Positions 22,856 to 35,330 of a DNA stretch of 64,000 nucleotides are shown here, in pieces; position 1 is the first letter of the stretch, and each line of letters opens with the position of its first letter. This stretch comes from Stomorhina lunata (lineage: Eukaryota; Arthropoda; Insecta; Diptera; Rhiniidae). The stretch covers positions 133,820,120-133,884,119 of the forward strand of contig OW121741.1 of NCBI GenBank assembly GCA_933228675.1, read 5' to 3'. A program made the position numbers and the translations under genes. A model generated the notes under the pieces. That model was not told where the DNA came from and made no database searches. It saw nothing but the letters and a program-made list of their open reading frames with translations.

Positions 22856-25170
22856 TTTTGAAAATTTATATAAAAAATACGATTTTTTTTAAAAACTTCT
22901 TATTAAAATAAAAAAATAAGTAAAAATAAGATTTTTTTTTAAATTTTTTATAAAATATGAACTTTAAAAGTAAAACCCTATAAAACCCTATAACATTTAG
23001 AATTTTTTTAAAAAAATTTGCTTTGAGGAAAAGATATTTTTGAAAACTTTCCTATAAAAATAATAAAATTAAAAATTTCCTGTAAAAATAAACAACCTGT
23101 TTTAAAAATAAACAAAATTTTGAAAATGTTTAAAAAAATTTTTGAAAAACTAAGAACATTTTTTAAAGTTTCTGATAAAATAATAATTTCTGGAAAAGTT
23201 CCCTTTAAAAATAAGAAGTTTTTAAAAATATAAAATTTTTAATAATATTCCTAAAAAACTAAGAAATTTTTGAAAAACTTCCTATAAAAATAAGAAATTT
23301 TTATATATGAACTGTTTAAAAAATTTAATTTAAAAATATTTTTTTTTTTTAAATTTCCTATTAAAAAATAAGAAATATTTAAAAAATTTCATATAAAAAC
23401 AAGAAGATTTTGAAAATTTTCCTATAAAAACAAGATTTTGAAAAATTTCCTATAAAAATTAAAAATTTTTGGAAAACTTTTTATAAAAATAAGAAAATTT
23501 TTAAAAATTTACTATAAAATAATAAATTAAAAAAAAAAATCCTATAAAAATATGAAGTTTTAGAAAAGTTTCCTACAAAAATAAAAAAATTTTCAAAAAT
23601 TTCCTACAAAAAAAAAATTTTTGAAAAATCTTCTATAAAAATAAGAAATTTTTGAAGAATTTTTCTTAAAAAAAAAGAAATTTTTAAAAAATTTTCTATA
23701 AAAATAAGAAATTTTTGAAAAAAACACAATTATAAAAAAATTAGAAATTTTTGAAAAAAAATGTATACAAATTAAGAAATTTTTTAAAATTTTCCTATAA
23801 AAATAAAAAATTTTTGAAAAATTTCCCATAAAAATAAGAAATTTTTTCTAAAAAAATAAGAAGTCTTAGAAAAATTCTATAAAAATAAGAAATTTTTGAA
23901 AAATTTCCTACAAAATAAGAATTTCTTATAAAAATAAGAAAATTTTTAAAAAATTTTGAAAAAATTAAGAAATTTTTGAAAAATTTCCCATAAAAATAAG
24001 ATCTGGTTGAAAATTTTTCTATAAAATTAAAAAAATTATGAAACATTCCCTATAAAAATAAGAAATTTTTTAAAAATTTTCGATACAAATAAGAAATTTT
24101 TGAAAAATTTCTTATAAAAATAAGAACATTTTTAAACATTTCCGATAAAATTAAAAAATTTTTGAAAAATTTCTTATTAAAATAAGAAATTTATGAAAAA
24201 TTTCCTATAAAAATAAGGTCTTCTTGAAAAATTTTCTATAAAATTAAAAAAATTTTGAAACATTCCCTATAAAAATATGAAAATTTCCTATAAAAATAAG
24301 AAGTTTTTAAAAAATTTCTTATAAAAATAAGAAATTTTTGAAAAATTTCGTATAAAAATAAGAAATTTTTGAAAAATCTCGTATAAAAATAGGAAATTTT
24401 TGAAAAATTTCTTATAAAAATATGAAATTTTCTAAAAATTTCGTATAGAAATAAGAAATTTTTGAAAAACTTCATATAAACATAAGAAATGTTTTAAAAG
24501 TTTCCTATAGAAAAAATAAATGTTTGAAAAATTTCCTTTAAAAATAAGAAATTTTTGAAAAAATTCCTTTAAAAATAAGAAATTTTTGAAAAATTTCCTT
24601 TAAAAATAAGAAATTTTTGAAAAATTTCCTTTAAAAATAAGAAATTTTTGAAAAATTTCCTATAAAAATAAGAATTTTTTAAAAAATTTCACATAAAAAT
24701 AAGTACTTTTTGAAAAAGTTCTTATAAAAAGAAGAAATTTTTGAAAAAGTTAAAATAAAATTAAGAAATTCTTGAAAAATTTCCTATAGAAAAAGGAAAT
24801 TTTTGAAAAAAAATTTAAAAATTTTTGGAGAATTTCCTATAAACATAAGATCTTTTTGAAAAATTTTCTATAAAATATAAAATAAAATATTGAAAAATTT
24901 CATATAAAATAAGCAATTTTTACAAATTTTCTATGAATATAATAAATTTTTAAAAAATTTCCTCTAAAATAAGACATTTTTTAAAAAAATTCCTCAAAAA
25001 ATAAGAAATGTTTGAAAAATTTCCTATAAAAAAAATGAACTTTTTAAAAATTTCTTATAAAAATTGAAATTTTTGAAAAATTTCCTATAAAATAAGAAAA
25101 TAAAAAAAAGATAAGAATAAAAGTTGTTCAAAAAAAAAATTTATTTATTGACAATTTTCCTATGAAAAAT
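22856..25170 (+). repeat. 31-bp satellite array (central-G orientation)
   Basis: About 70 units of AAGAAATTTTTGAAAAATTT plus CCTATAAAAAT. The most regular part is about 24290-24660; both edges are diverged. On the - strand it yields several 78-83-codon frames reading FYRKFFKNFLIF-like peptides. They arise because a 31-bp unit repeats as a 31-residue peptide and are not genes. Confidence 0.9.
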
Positions 25171-26109
25171 TGTATTTTAAAATAAGGATATTTATAATAC
25201 TCTAGCATTTTAATCCTTTTTAAGCATTTACTATCTGTATGATAGACAGATGTAATGTTCACTTTTTCATCTTCCAAATTTATAAAACATTTCCGTTGAA
25301 GTGTCCGCGAATAATATAGAGGAAATTAAAAATAGAATCCTGGGAATAGATCGGTGTACCCTTATCATTGTATATATATATTTATATTAGTATTTTAGTT
25401 CCTGGTAGAGCATAGGGCCTCACCCTAATCATTTTTGTAAAGGATATAAAAATATAACTGAACTGAAAGTGTTCAATTGAATCTAGAAAATATGTGTGGG
25501 AGTCACACTCTGACATACTAATGGGACTACTAATCATGTAATCATGTCCTAAAAGTCTAAATTTTAATAGACAATACAACATTACCAGTACAAAACATGT
25601 TAAAACATTTAACCCTAAAGTGACAATTTTTTTCGAAATTTTATAATAAGAAAAATTAGAAAAGCTTAAGAACATTTTTCATGATCTAAAAGAAAATAAG
25701 ATGATATAAAAAAATCATAGGTGTAGCATTTGTCATCAAAGGGTTAAGTATTTATGCGTAGAGACATACAACTCAACATTTTGTTGCCAACAGGAAATTA
25801 TTTTATTTGTGCGTGTTTGTGTGAAAATCTATTTTTATGATAGAAATCCCTTTTCGGCCTCCTGTGACTGTTTAGTAAATTTAATCTTAAATATTTAATA
25901 CCAGCATTTAATGTTTCTATGAGTTTGTAAAGGTTTTTGTTTGAAAACAAATGCAGACTCTTCCATTTTACAAAATATATTTAATTTTAATGACATTTTA
26001 ATACATTAATTAAATTTAGTTTGTCTTTTTCTTTCTATTTTGTTATAAAATAAACCTACATTTAGGTTTTGTTTTGCTGGTTCTATTGTGAGAGAAATGA
26101 AAACGAAAG
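25171..26109. other. Spacer carrying a small MITE; no gene supported
   Basis: AT-rich spacer whose only supported feature is the TTAA-flanked element described separately. A 97-codon - strand open frame (25382-25675) runs into that element and shows no domain. Confidence 0.55.
25609..25747. mobile_element. piggyBac-like MITE with TTAA target duplication
   Basis: A 131-bp segment (25613-25743) is flanked on both sides by TTAA (25609-25612, 25744-25747). Its left end reads CCCTAAAGTGACA. The reverse complement of its right end reads CCCTTTGATGACA, 9 of 13 bases identical. TTAA duplication with CCCT-starting inverted ends is the hallmark of the piggyBac superfamily. It has no coding capacity, so it would be a non-autonomous derivative mobilised by a piggyBac-type transposase elsewhere. 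In AT-rich DNA a chance TTAA pair is possible; the CCCT...AGGG termini make it more convincing. Confidence 0.5.
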
Positions 26110-28720
26110 GAATAGAGGAGCACAAAATAAAAATTTTCTAAAGAAAAATTTTAATAACAAAAAAAATTTAAAGCAAAATTTACATGCAAAAATTTTGCAT
26201 AGAAATATTTCAATAGAAAATTTAAAAAAAAAAATTCTATTTAAAATTTTCTATAGCAAAATTGCTACTGAAAATTTTCTATCGAAAAATTTCTATTAAA
26301 AATTGTCCATAGAAAAATTTCTATTAAAAATTTAAAAAAAAAATTTCTTTGAAAATTTTTTCTAGCAAAATTTTTTTTGAAAATTTTTTCTAGTAAAATT
26401 TATTTTTGAAAATTTTTTCTAGTAAAATTTTTTTTTGAAAATTTTTCATAGAAAAATTTCTTTTAAAAATTTTTTATAGAAAAATTTCTTTTAAAAACTT
26501 TTTATAGAAAAATTTCCTTTAAAAACTTTCTATGGAAAAATTTCTATTTAAAAATTTTTATAGAAAAATTTCTATTAAAAATATTCTATAGAAAAATTTC
26601 TATTAAAAATTTTCTATAGAAAAATTTCTATTAAAAATTTTCTATAGAAAAATTTCTATTGAAAATTATCTGTAGAAAAATTTCTATTGAAAATTTTTTA
26701 TAGAAAAATTTCTATTGAAAATTTGTCTATAGAAAAATTTCTATTGAAAATTTGTCTATAGAAAAATTTCTATTGAAAATTTTCTATAGAAAAATTTCTA
26801 TTGAAAATTTTCTATAGAAAAATTTCTATTGAAAATTTTCTATAGAAAATTTTCTATTGAAAATTTTCTATAGAAAAATTTCTATTGAAAATTTTCTATA
26901 GAAAAATTTCTATTGAAAATTTTCTATAGAAAAATTTCTATTGAAAATTTTCTATAGAAAAATTTTTATTAAAAATTTTCTATAGAAAAATTTCTATTGA
27001 AATTTTCTATTGAAAATTTTCTATAAAAAAATTTCTATTAAAAATTTTCTATAGAAAAGTTTCTATTGAAAATTTTCTATAGAAAAATTTCTATTGAAAA
27101 TTTTCTATAGAAAAATTTCTATTGAAAATTTTCTATAGAAAAATTTCTATTGAAAATTTTCTATAGAAAAATTTCTATTGAAAATTTTCCATAGAAAAAT
27201 TTCTATTGAAAATTTTCTATAGAAAAATTTCTATTGAAAATTTTCTATAGAAAAATTGCTATTGAAAATTTTCTAAAGAAAAATTTCTATTGAAAATTTT
27301 CTATAGAAAAATTTCTATTGAAAATTTTGTATAGAAAAATTTCTATCGAAAATTTTCTATAGAAAAGTTTCTATTGAAAATTTTCTATAGAAAAGTTTCT
27401 ATTGAAAATTTTCTATAGAAAAATTTCTATTGAAAATTTTGTATAGAAAAATTTCTATTGAAAATTTTCTATAGAAAAATTTCTATTGAAAATTTTCTAT
27501 AGAAAAATTTCTATTGAAAATTTTCTATAGAAAAATTTCTATTGAAAATTTTCTATAGAAAAATTTCTATTGAAAATTTTCTAAAGAAAAATTTCTATTG
27601 AAAATTTTCTATAGAAAAATTTCTATTGAAAATTTTCTATAGAAAAATTTCTATTAAAAATTTTCTATAGAAAAATTTCTATTGAAAATTATCTATAGAA
27701 AAATTTCTATTGAAAATTTTCTATAGAAAAATTTCTATTGAAAATTTTCTATAGAAAAATTTCTATTAAAAATTTTCTATAGAAAAATTTCTATTGAAAT
27801 TTTCTATTGAAAATTTTCTATAAAAAAATTTCTATTAAAAATTTTCTATAGAAAAATTTCTATTGAAAATTTTCTATAGAAAAATTTCTATTGAAAATTT
27901 TCTATAGAAAAAATTTCTATTGAAAATTTTCTATAGAAAAATTTCTATTGAAAATTTTCTGTAGAAAAATTTTTATTAAAAATTTTCTATAGAAAATTTC
28001 TATTGAAAATTTTCTATAGAAAAATTTCTATAGAAAAATTTCTATTGAAAATTTTCTATTGAAAATTTTCTATAAAAAATTTTCTATTGAAAATTTTTCT
28101 ATAGAAAAATTTCTATTAAAAATTTTTCTATAGAAAAATATCGATTGAAAATTTTCTATAGAAAAATTTCGATTGAAAATTTTCTATAGAAAAATTTCTA
28201 CTGAAAATTTTCTATAGAAAAATTTCTATTGAAAATTTTCTATAGAAAAATTTCTATTGAAAATTTTCTATAGAAAAAATTAAACTGAAAATTTTCTAAA
28301 GAAAAACTTATATAGAAAAAATTAAATAGAAAATTTTTATAGAAACATTTATAGAGAAAAAATTTTCTTGGAAATGTTTCTATAGAAAATTTTCTACTAA
28401 AAAAATTATAGAAAGTTTTCTATCGAAAAATTTATATAAAAAAGTTTCTTTTACAAATTTATATAGAAAATTTTCTAAACACAAATTTGTATAGAAATTT
28501 TGTAAAGAAACATTTTTACAGAAAATTTTGTAATGAAAGATTTATGAAAAAATTTTGTAAAGAAAAAATTATATAAAATTGTTTCTATAGAAAATTTGCT
28601 GTAGAAAAATGTATATAGATTTCTTTATAGAAAAATTTAGTAATTGTAAATTATCTATTACAATTAAAAAAAGTATATCAAAAAATATTCTGTAGAAAAA
28701 ATTTTCTATAGAAAAATCAA
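26110..28720 (+). repeat. 28-bp CTATAG-type satellite array
   Basis: About 90 units of TCTATAGAAAAATTTCTATT plus GAAAATTT with a 28-bp period (TTGAA at 27066 and 27094). Each unit carries TTTTCTATAGAAAA, a perfect palindrome, and TTTC-TATT-GAAA, a second dyad. The core (about 26560-28260) is very uniform and the edges decay. A distinctive truncated-unit block recurs at 26999 and 27796. Confidence 0.93.
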
Positions 28721-30164
28721 AACTAATTTTTAAATTTTATTTAAACAAAATCTTTCTCTAAGTTACTCTCCTTTTATATATAATTTAAATTAAACTTATA
28801 TTTAGGATTATCTAGCCAAGCGTATATCCGAAATGTTTTTGAGTATAAATAAATTTTGTAAAATGATTACTTACCTTTCATATCCTTCCTCTTACACCCT
28901 TTCCTTGTTTCTGGAAGTCAGTGTGTGTTAACAGTTTGTAAAACCAGTAGATATCCATTTCATATCAAAATTCAAATCTAAAAATAAACCCAAATAAATT
29001 AAATAATGAAAACTTCTCAGGTATAAGGAAATTAAAAGCAGAAAATTAAAATATTTACAAACTATTCGAATAGAAATCCCCAAGCTCTCATCACTTAGTC
29101 CTCCTTTTAGGCATAGATTAATTTAAAGACAATGAGGTGTTATATTCCAATTTACCAATAAGATAATATGTCTGTCTGGCTGTGTCTCTTTTGCTATAAG
29201 CCATGGTACCAACAGGAAACACCAACAACTAAAACAGATGCGCAACAAAGCGTGTAATTGTTTTGACTGGCAAAACATGTTGACCGAAAATCCATGCAAC
29301 ATCCTAAAACACACACTCATACATACATACATCCAGACATACATTCTCTAACTAAGTCATACAGTGACTAACACAACTAACACTAAATCCTCAAAAGCAT
29401 TTGTTTTAACATTAACAATGTATGAAAGAATACAAATGAGCAGGTATGTAAAATATTTGTAAATGGCATCTTATTGCCCAACAACGTTGAACTTGATCCT
29501 AACATTTATAAACACATGCACACATACATATAGAGAATAGAATTCACACTTGCAAACATACTATATCAGTATCTGACTGAACACTTGTACATATATCTCT
29601 GTATACTTGAGATTGCTGGTATGTATATAAATAAACACCAGAAATAATTGGATGTTGTGTTTCATTTCGAAAGGAGAAATGCACAGAAGTATAATGGTAA
29701 TAATAAAGTGAACGAAATGAAATTATAATATCATATACATTAAAGCAAATATGTACTTAGTTATGTTGCAATTATGTATTTGTAAGCAAATAGTTATACA
29801 CTCATTCATACAAACATACATACGAAAATAGTTATGTAGACACATCAGAAAATGAACATAAATATTTAACTAGTAATAGAAGAATTCCATTTTCTAGATT
29901 CTACAAATTTCCAGACAAAATAATAAAAAGTTTTAATTTAAAACACATTTGTACTGGCTCGTACACCCTCAAAGGTGGGAAAATGTTTTATAGTCCTTAA
30001 GCCACCTTCTACTCTTTTATAACTTGGGAGGCATGTTATCACTTAAGCAATTCCAAATGCTACATATTATGTTAAGAAAAACATTTGTAATTAAAAACAG
30101 ATAGAAATAAGAACATACATATATGACCCTACCCAACTAAAAGCAAATGTTTGACAAGTTCCTT
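28721..30164. other. Non-repetitive spacer, no gene supported
   Basis: The spacer contains CATA-rich simple sequence (about 29318-29340, 29515-29530, 29800-29825). A 73-codon - strand frame at 29123-29344 shows no domain. No RNA gene or exon is recognised. Confidence 0.55.
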
Positions 30165-32365
30165 TTAAATTCTTAAAGATATGAATATTTAAAAAATATT
30201 TCAAATTTCCTAAAAATTATTGAAATTATTCCTATAAAAATAAGAAATTTTTTAAAATTTTCCTATAAAAATAGGAAATTTTTGAAAATTTTCCTATAAA
30301 AATAGGAAATTTTTGAAAATTTTCCTATAAAAATAGGAAATTTTTGAAAATTTTCCTATAAAAATAGGAAATTTTTGAAAAATTTCCTATAAAACTAAAA
30401 AAATTTTATAAAATCTCCTATAAAACTAGGAAATTTTATCAAAATAGGACAATTTTAAAAATTTATTTTTTAAAAAAATTTTTTATAAAAATAAGAATTT
30501 TTGAAAAATTTCCTATGAAAATAAAACATTTTGAAAAATTTTCTATAAAAATAAGAATTTTTGAAAAATTTTCTATAAAAATAAGAAATTTTGAAATATT
30601 TCCTACAAAAATAAAAAAATAAGAAATTTTTGAAAAATTTCCTATAAAAATAGGAAATTTTTGAAAAATTTCCTATAAAAATAGGAAATTTTGAAAAATT
30701 TCCTATAAAAATAGGAAACTTTTGAAAAATTTCCTATAAAAATAGGAAATTTTTGAAAAATTTCCTTTAAAAATAGGAAATTTAAAAAAAAAATCCTATA
30801 AAAATAGGAAATTTTTGAAAAATTTCCTATAAAAATAGGAAATTTTTGAAAAATTTCCTACAAAAATAGGAAATTTTTGAAAAATTTCCTATAAAAATAG
30901 GAAATTTTTGAAAAATTTATAAAAAATAAGAAATTTTCGAAAAATTTCCTATAAAAATAAGAAATTTTTGAAAAGTTTACTATAAAAATAAGAAATTTTT
31001 AAAAAATTTATTATAAAACTAAAAAATTTTTATAAAATCTCCTATAAAAATAGGAAATTTTATCCAAATAGGAAAATTTTAAAAATTTCCTATAAAAATA
31101 AGAAAATTTTCTAACAAAAATTTTGAAAATTTTTCTTTTTTTTAAAAAATTTTCTATAAAAATAAGAAATTTTGAAAAATTTCCTATGAAAATAAAATAT
31201 TTTGAAAAATTTTCTATAAAAATAAGAATTTTTTAAAAATTTTCTATAAAAATAAGAAATTTTGAAATATTTCCTACAAAAATAAAAAAATAAGAAATTT
31301 TTGAAAAATTTCCTATAAAAATAAGAAATTTTTGAAAAATTTCCTATAAAAATAAAAAATTTTTGAAAAATTTCCTATAAATATAGGAAATTTTTGAAAA
31401 ATTTCCTATAAAAATGGGAAATTTTTGAAAAATTTTCTATAAAAATAGGAAATTTTTGAAAAATTTTCTATAAAAATAGGAAATTTTTGAAAAATTTCCA
31501 ACAAAATTAGGAAATTTTTGAAAAATTTCCAACAAAATTAGGAAATTTTTGAAAAATTTCCTATAAAAATAGGAAATTTTTGAAAAATTTCCTATAAAAA
31601 TAGGAAATTTTTGAAAAATTTCCTATAAAAATAGGAAATTTTTGAGAAATTTCCTATAAAAATAGGAAATTTTTAAAATTTCCTACAAATATAGGAAATT
31701 TTTGAAAAATTTCCTATAAAAATAGGAAATTTTTGAAAAATTTCCTATAAAAATAGGAAATTTTTGAAAAATTTCCTATAAAAATAGGAAATTTTTGAAA
31801 AATTTCCTATAAAAATAGGAAATTTTTGAAAAATTTCCTATAAAAATACGAAATTTTTGAAAAATTTCCTATAAAAATAAAAAATTTTTTAAAAATTCCT
31901 ATAAAAATAGTGATTTTTTAAAAATTAAAAAATTAAAAATTGGAAATTTTCGAAAAATAATAAATTTCTTGAAAATTTCCTATGAAAATAAGAAATCTTT
32001 GAAAAATTTCCTATAAAAATAAGAAATTTTTAAAAAATTTCCTACAAAATTTAGAATTTTGAAAAATTTTCGATAAAACTAAAAAAAATTTGAAAAACTT
32101 TATATAAAAAAAAGTAATTTTTTAAAAATTTTTTAAACAAACTATGAAATTTTAAAAAAATTTACTATGAAAATAATAAATTTTGAAAAAATTGTCTATA
32201 AAAATAAAAAAGTTTTAAAAAATTTACTATAAAAATAAAAAATTTTTAAAAATTTCTTATGAAAATAAGAAATTTAAAATTTTTTTTTATAGAAATAAGA
32301 AATTTTTTAAAATTTTTTTATCAAAATAGAAAATTTTTGAAAAATTTTCTATAAAAATTAAGAAA
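30165..32365 (+). repeat. 31-bp satellite array (central-G orientation)
   Basis: About 70 units of CCTATAAAAATAGG with AAATTTTTGAAAAATTT. The cores (30240-30380, 30640-30900, 31280-31860) are highly regular, and the right edge (after about 31870) is diverged. A distinctive block with TAAAATCTCCTATAAAA followed by TAGGAAATTTTATC occurs twice, about 624 bp apart (30414 and 31038), indicating an internal segmental duplication. Confidence 0.93.
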
Positions 32366-33322
32366 AACTATATTTAATGATTAAAGTTGAAATTACAAAT
32401 GAAAACACAATCTTAATATTAACATTGTCAAGTGTATAGTATAATATATTTTTTGTACTTATTTAGTATGACTTATATTTTTCATTAATTAAGTATACAA
32501 TTTTCATAGAATGACAAAAACTTTTTCACAATTTTACATAATTCAAAATTGTTTAAACTGCAAAAATAATATATGTATGTAAGTCTAGATTTAAACTATT
32601 TATAGCCGCCAGCTGTATAAAAAGCTGTTAATAATTCACTGCATAATTGCATGTATTGAGTGCGAGTTTACATACAAAATGTATGAAAACATACATACAT
32701 ATACATATGTATGTATATGTAAGCGTTTGTATGTATGAAGAGAAATTATTAAAGCTCTCATGTGAAATTGTAAGTGCCGTAGTGAGCATTTTTAAATATT
32801 TATATACTAAAAACATAATTAAATTAGCATAATTCTAGGAAATACTTTAATTACACTTACAGATACATGCATGCAAATTTATTATGTACGTATTAAATTC
32901 TACATAAAAGGTATGAGCTAAAACGCTTAAAACTAAAGACTAAAGAGGGGTATACATTTACGAGTACTAGGGTATCACAAATTATACGCGATAACAAACG
33001 ACAAGGAACATATGAATATATTATTCATATTTTAATTAGGTATTTCAAAGAATTTCAGTTAATTGAGTTAACTTAAATCAGAGAAACCAATAATATGCTC
33101 TTAAAATATCAAAGAGAAATTTCATAATCGTGGCAAATTAATTTATAATAGAGACATTAAGTTTAAGTTATTATTACAATGAACTATAAAATACAAACTA
33201 AATAAATCTGTTAGTGTGTTTTAAATATTAAAGCAACTATGGCAACTGTTTGCAGCTTAAATACACATATGAAGGTAGTTTAGCGTTTTATTATGGCAGC
33301 AGATAATCTGAGCCCTACATCT
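32366..33322. other. Non-repetitive spacer, no gene supported
   Basis: AT-rich spacer with a CATACATATACATATGTATG palindromic simple-sequence patch at about 32693-32722. Two open frames of about 60 codons on opposite strands cover it and are composition artefacts. Confidence 0.55.
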
Positions 33323-35330
33323 GTGTCTTAGTCTATGTCTTAGTCTATGTCTTAGTCTATGTCTTAGTCTATGTCTTAGTCTATGTCTTAGTCTATGTCT
33401 TAGTCTATGTCTTAGTCTATGTCTTAGTCTATGTCTTAGTCTATGTCTTAGTCTATGTCTTAGTCTATGTCTTAGTCTATGTCTTAGTCTATGTCTTAGT
33501 CTATGTCTTAGTCTATGTCTTAGTCTATGTCTTAGTCTATGTCTTAGTCTATGTCTTAGTCTACGTCTTAGTCTATGTCTTAGTCTATGTCTTAGTCTAT
33601 GTCTTAGTCTATGTCTTAGTCTATGTCTTAGTCTACGTCTTAGTCTATGTCTTAGTCTATGTCTTAGTCTATGTCTTAGTCTATGTCTTAGTCTATGTCT
33701 TAGTCTATGTCTTAGTCTATGTCTTAGTCTATGTCTTAGTCTATGTCTTAGTCTACGTCTTAGTCTATGTCTTAGTCTATGTCTTAGTCTATGTCTTAGT
33801 CTATGTCTTAGTCTATGTCTTAGTCTATGTCTTAGTCTATGTCTTAGTCTATGTCTTAGTCTACGTCTTAGTCTATGTCTTAGTCTATGTCTTTGTCTAT
33901 GTCTTAGTCTTAGTCTTAGTCTATGTTTCAGTCTATGTCTTAGTCTATGTCTTAGTCTATGTCTTAGTCTATGTCTTAGTCTACGTCTTAGTCTATGTCT
34001 TAGTCTATGTCTTAGTCTATGTCTTAGTCTATGTCTTAGTCTATGTCTTAGTCTATGTCCTAGTCTATGTCTTAGTCTATGTCTTAGTCTATGTCTTAGT
34101 CTATGTCTTAGTCTATGTCTTAGTCTATGTCTTAGTCTATGTCTTCGTCTATGTCTTAGTCTATGTCTAAGTCTACGTCTTAGTTTATGTCTTAGTCTAT
34201 GTCTTAGTCTATGTCTTAGTCTATGTCTTAGTCTATGTCTTAGTCTATGTCTTAGTCTATGTCTTAGTCTATGTCTTAGTCTATGTCTTAGTCTATGTCT
34301 TAGTCTATGTCTTAGTCTATGTCTTAGTCTATGTCTTAGTCTATGTCTTAGTCTATGTCTTAGTCTATGTCTTAGTCTATGTCTTAGTCTATGTCTTAGT
34401 CTATGTCTTAGTCTATGTCTTAGTCTATGTCTTAGTCTATGTCTTAGTCTAAGTCTTAGTCTATGTCTTAGTCTATGTCTTAGTCTATGTCTTAGTCTAT
34501 GTCTTAGTCTATGTCTTAGTCTATGTCTTAGTCTATGTCTTAGTCTATGTCTTAGTCTATGTCTTAGTCTATGTCTTAGTCTATGTCTTAGTCTATATCT
34601 TAGTCTATATCTTAGTCTATGTCTTAGTCTATGTCTTAGTCTATGTCTTAGTCTATGTCTTAGTCTATGTCTTAGTCTATGTCTTAGTCTATGTCTTAGT
34701 CTATGTCTTAGTCTATGTCTTAGTCTATGTCTTAGTCTATGTCTTAGTCTATGTCTTAGTCTATGTCTTAGTCTATGTCTTAGTCTATGTCTTAGTCTAT
34801 GTCTTAGTCTATGTCTTAGTCTATGTCTTAGTCTATGTCTTAGTCTATGTCTTAGTCTATGTCTTAGTCTATGTCTTAGTCTATGTTTTAGTCTATGTCT
34901 TAGTCTATGTCTTAGTCTATGTCTTAGTCTATGTCTTAGTCTATGTCTTAGTCTATGTCTTAGTCTATGTCTTAGTCTATGTCTTAGTCTATGTCTTAGT
35001 CTATGTCTTAGTCTATGTCTTAGTCTATGTCTTAGTCTATGTCTTAGTCTATGTCTTAGTCTATGTCTTAGTCTATGTCTTAGTCTATGTCTTAGTCTAT
35101 GTCTTAGTCTATGTCTTAGTCTATGTCTTAGTCTATGTCTTAGTCTATGTCTTAGTCTATGTCTTAGTCTATGTCTTAGTCTATGTCATGGTCTATGTCT
35201 TAGTTTATGTCTTAGCCTATGTCTTAGTCTATATCTTAGTCTATGTCTTAGTCTATGTCTTAGTCTATGTCTTAGTCTTTGTCTATGTCTTAGTCTATGT
35301 CTTAGTCTATGTCTTAGTCTATGTCTATGT
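33323..35330 (+). repeat. 12-bp minisatellite array 1 (GTCTTAGTCTAT)
   Basis: About 167 units of the 12-mer, itself two related hexamers (GTCTTA, GTCTAT). Scattered variants include TACGTC (several), GTCTTAGTCTTAGTCTTAG near 33901 and half-unit slips near 35278. Because 12 is divisible by 3, two forward frames are open throughout, but there is no ATG and no evidence of coding. Confidence 0.96.

Noticed and set aside
23593..24475. Several 78-83-codon FYRKFFKNFLIF-like open frames
   Set aside because: A 31-bp unit read in frame gives a 31-residue repeat; these are satellite artefacts with no domain.
33323..35330. Telomeric repeat (TTAG-containing)
   Set aside because: The unit is a 12-mer GTCTTAGTCTAT, not TTAGG, and Diptera generally lack TTAGG telomeres.
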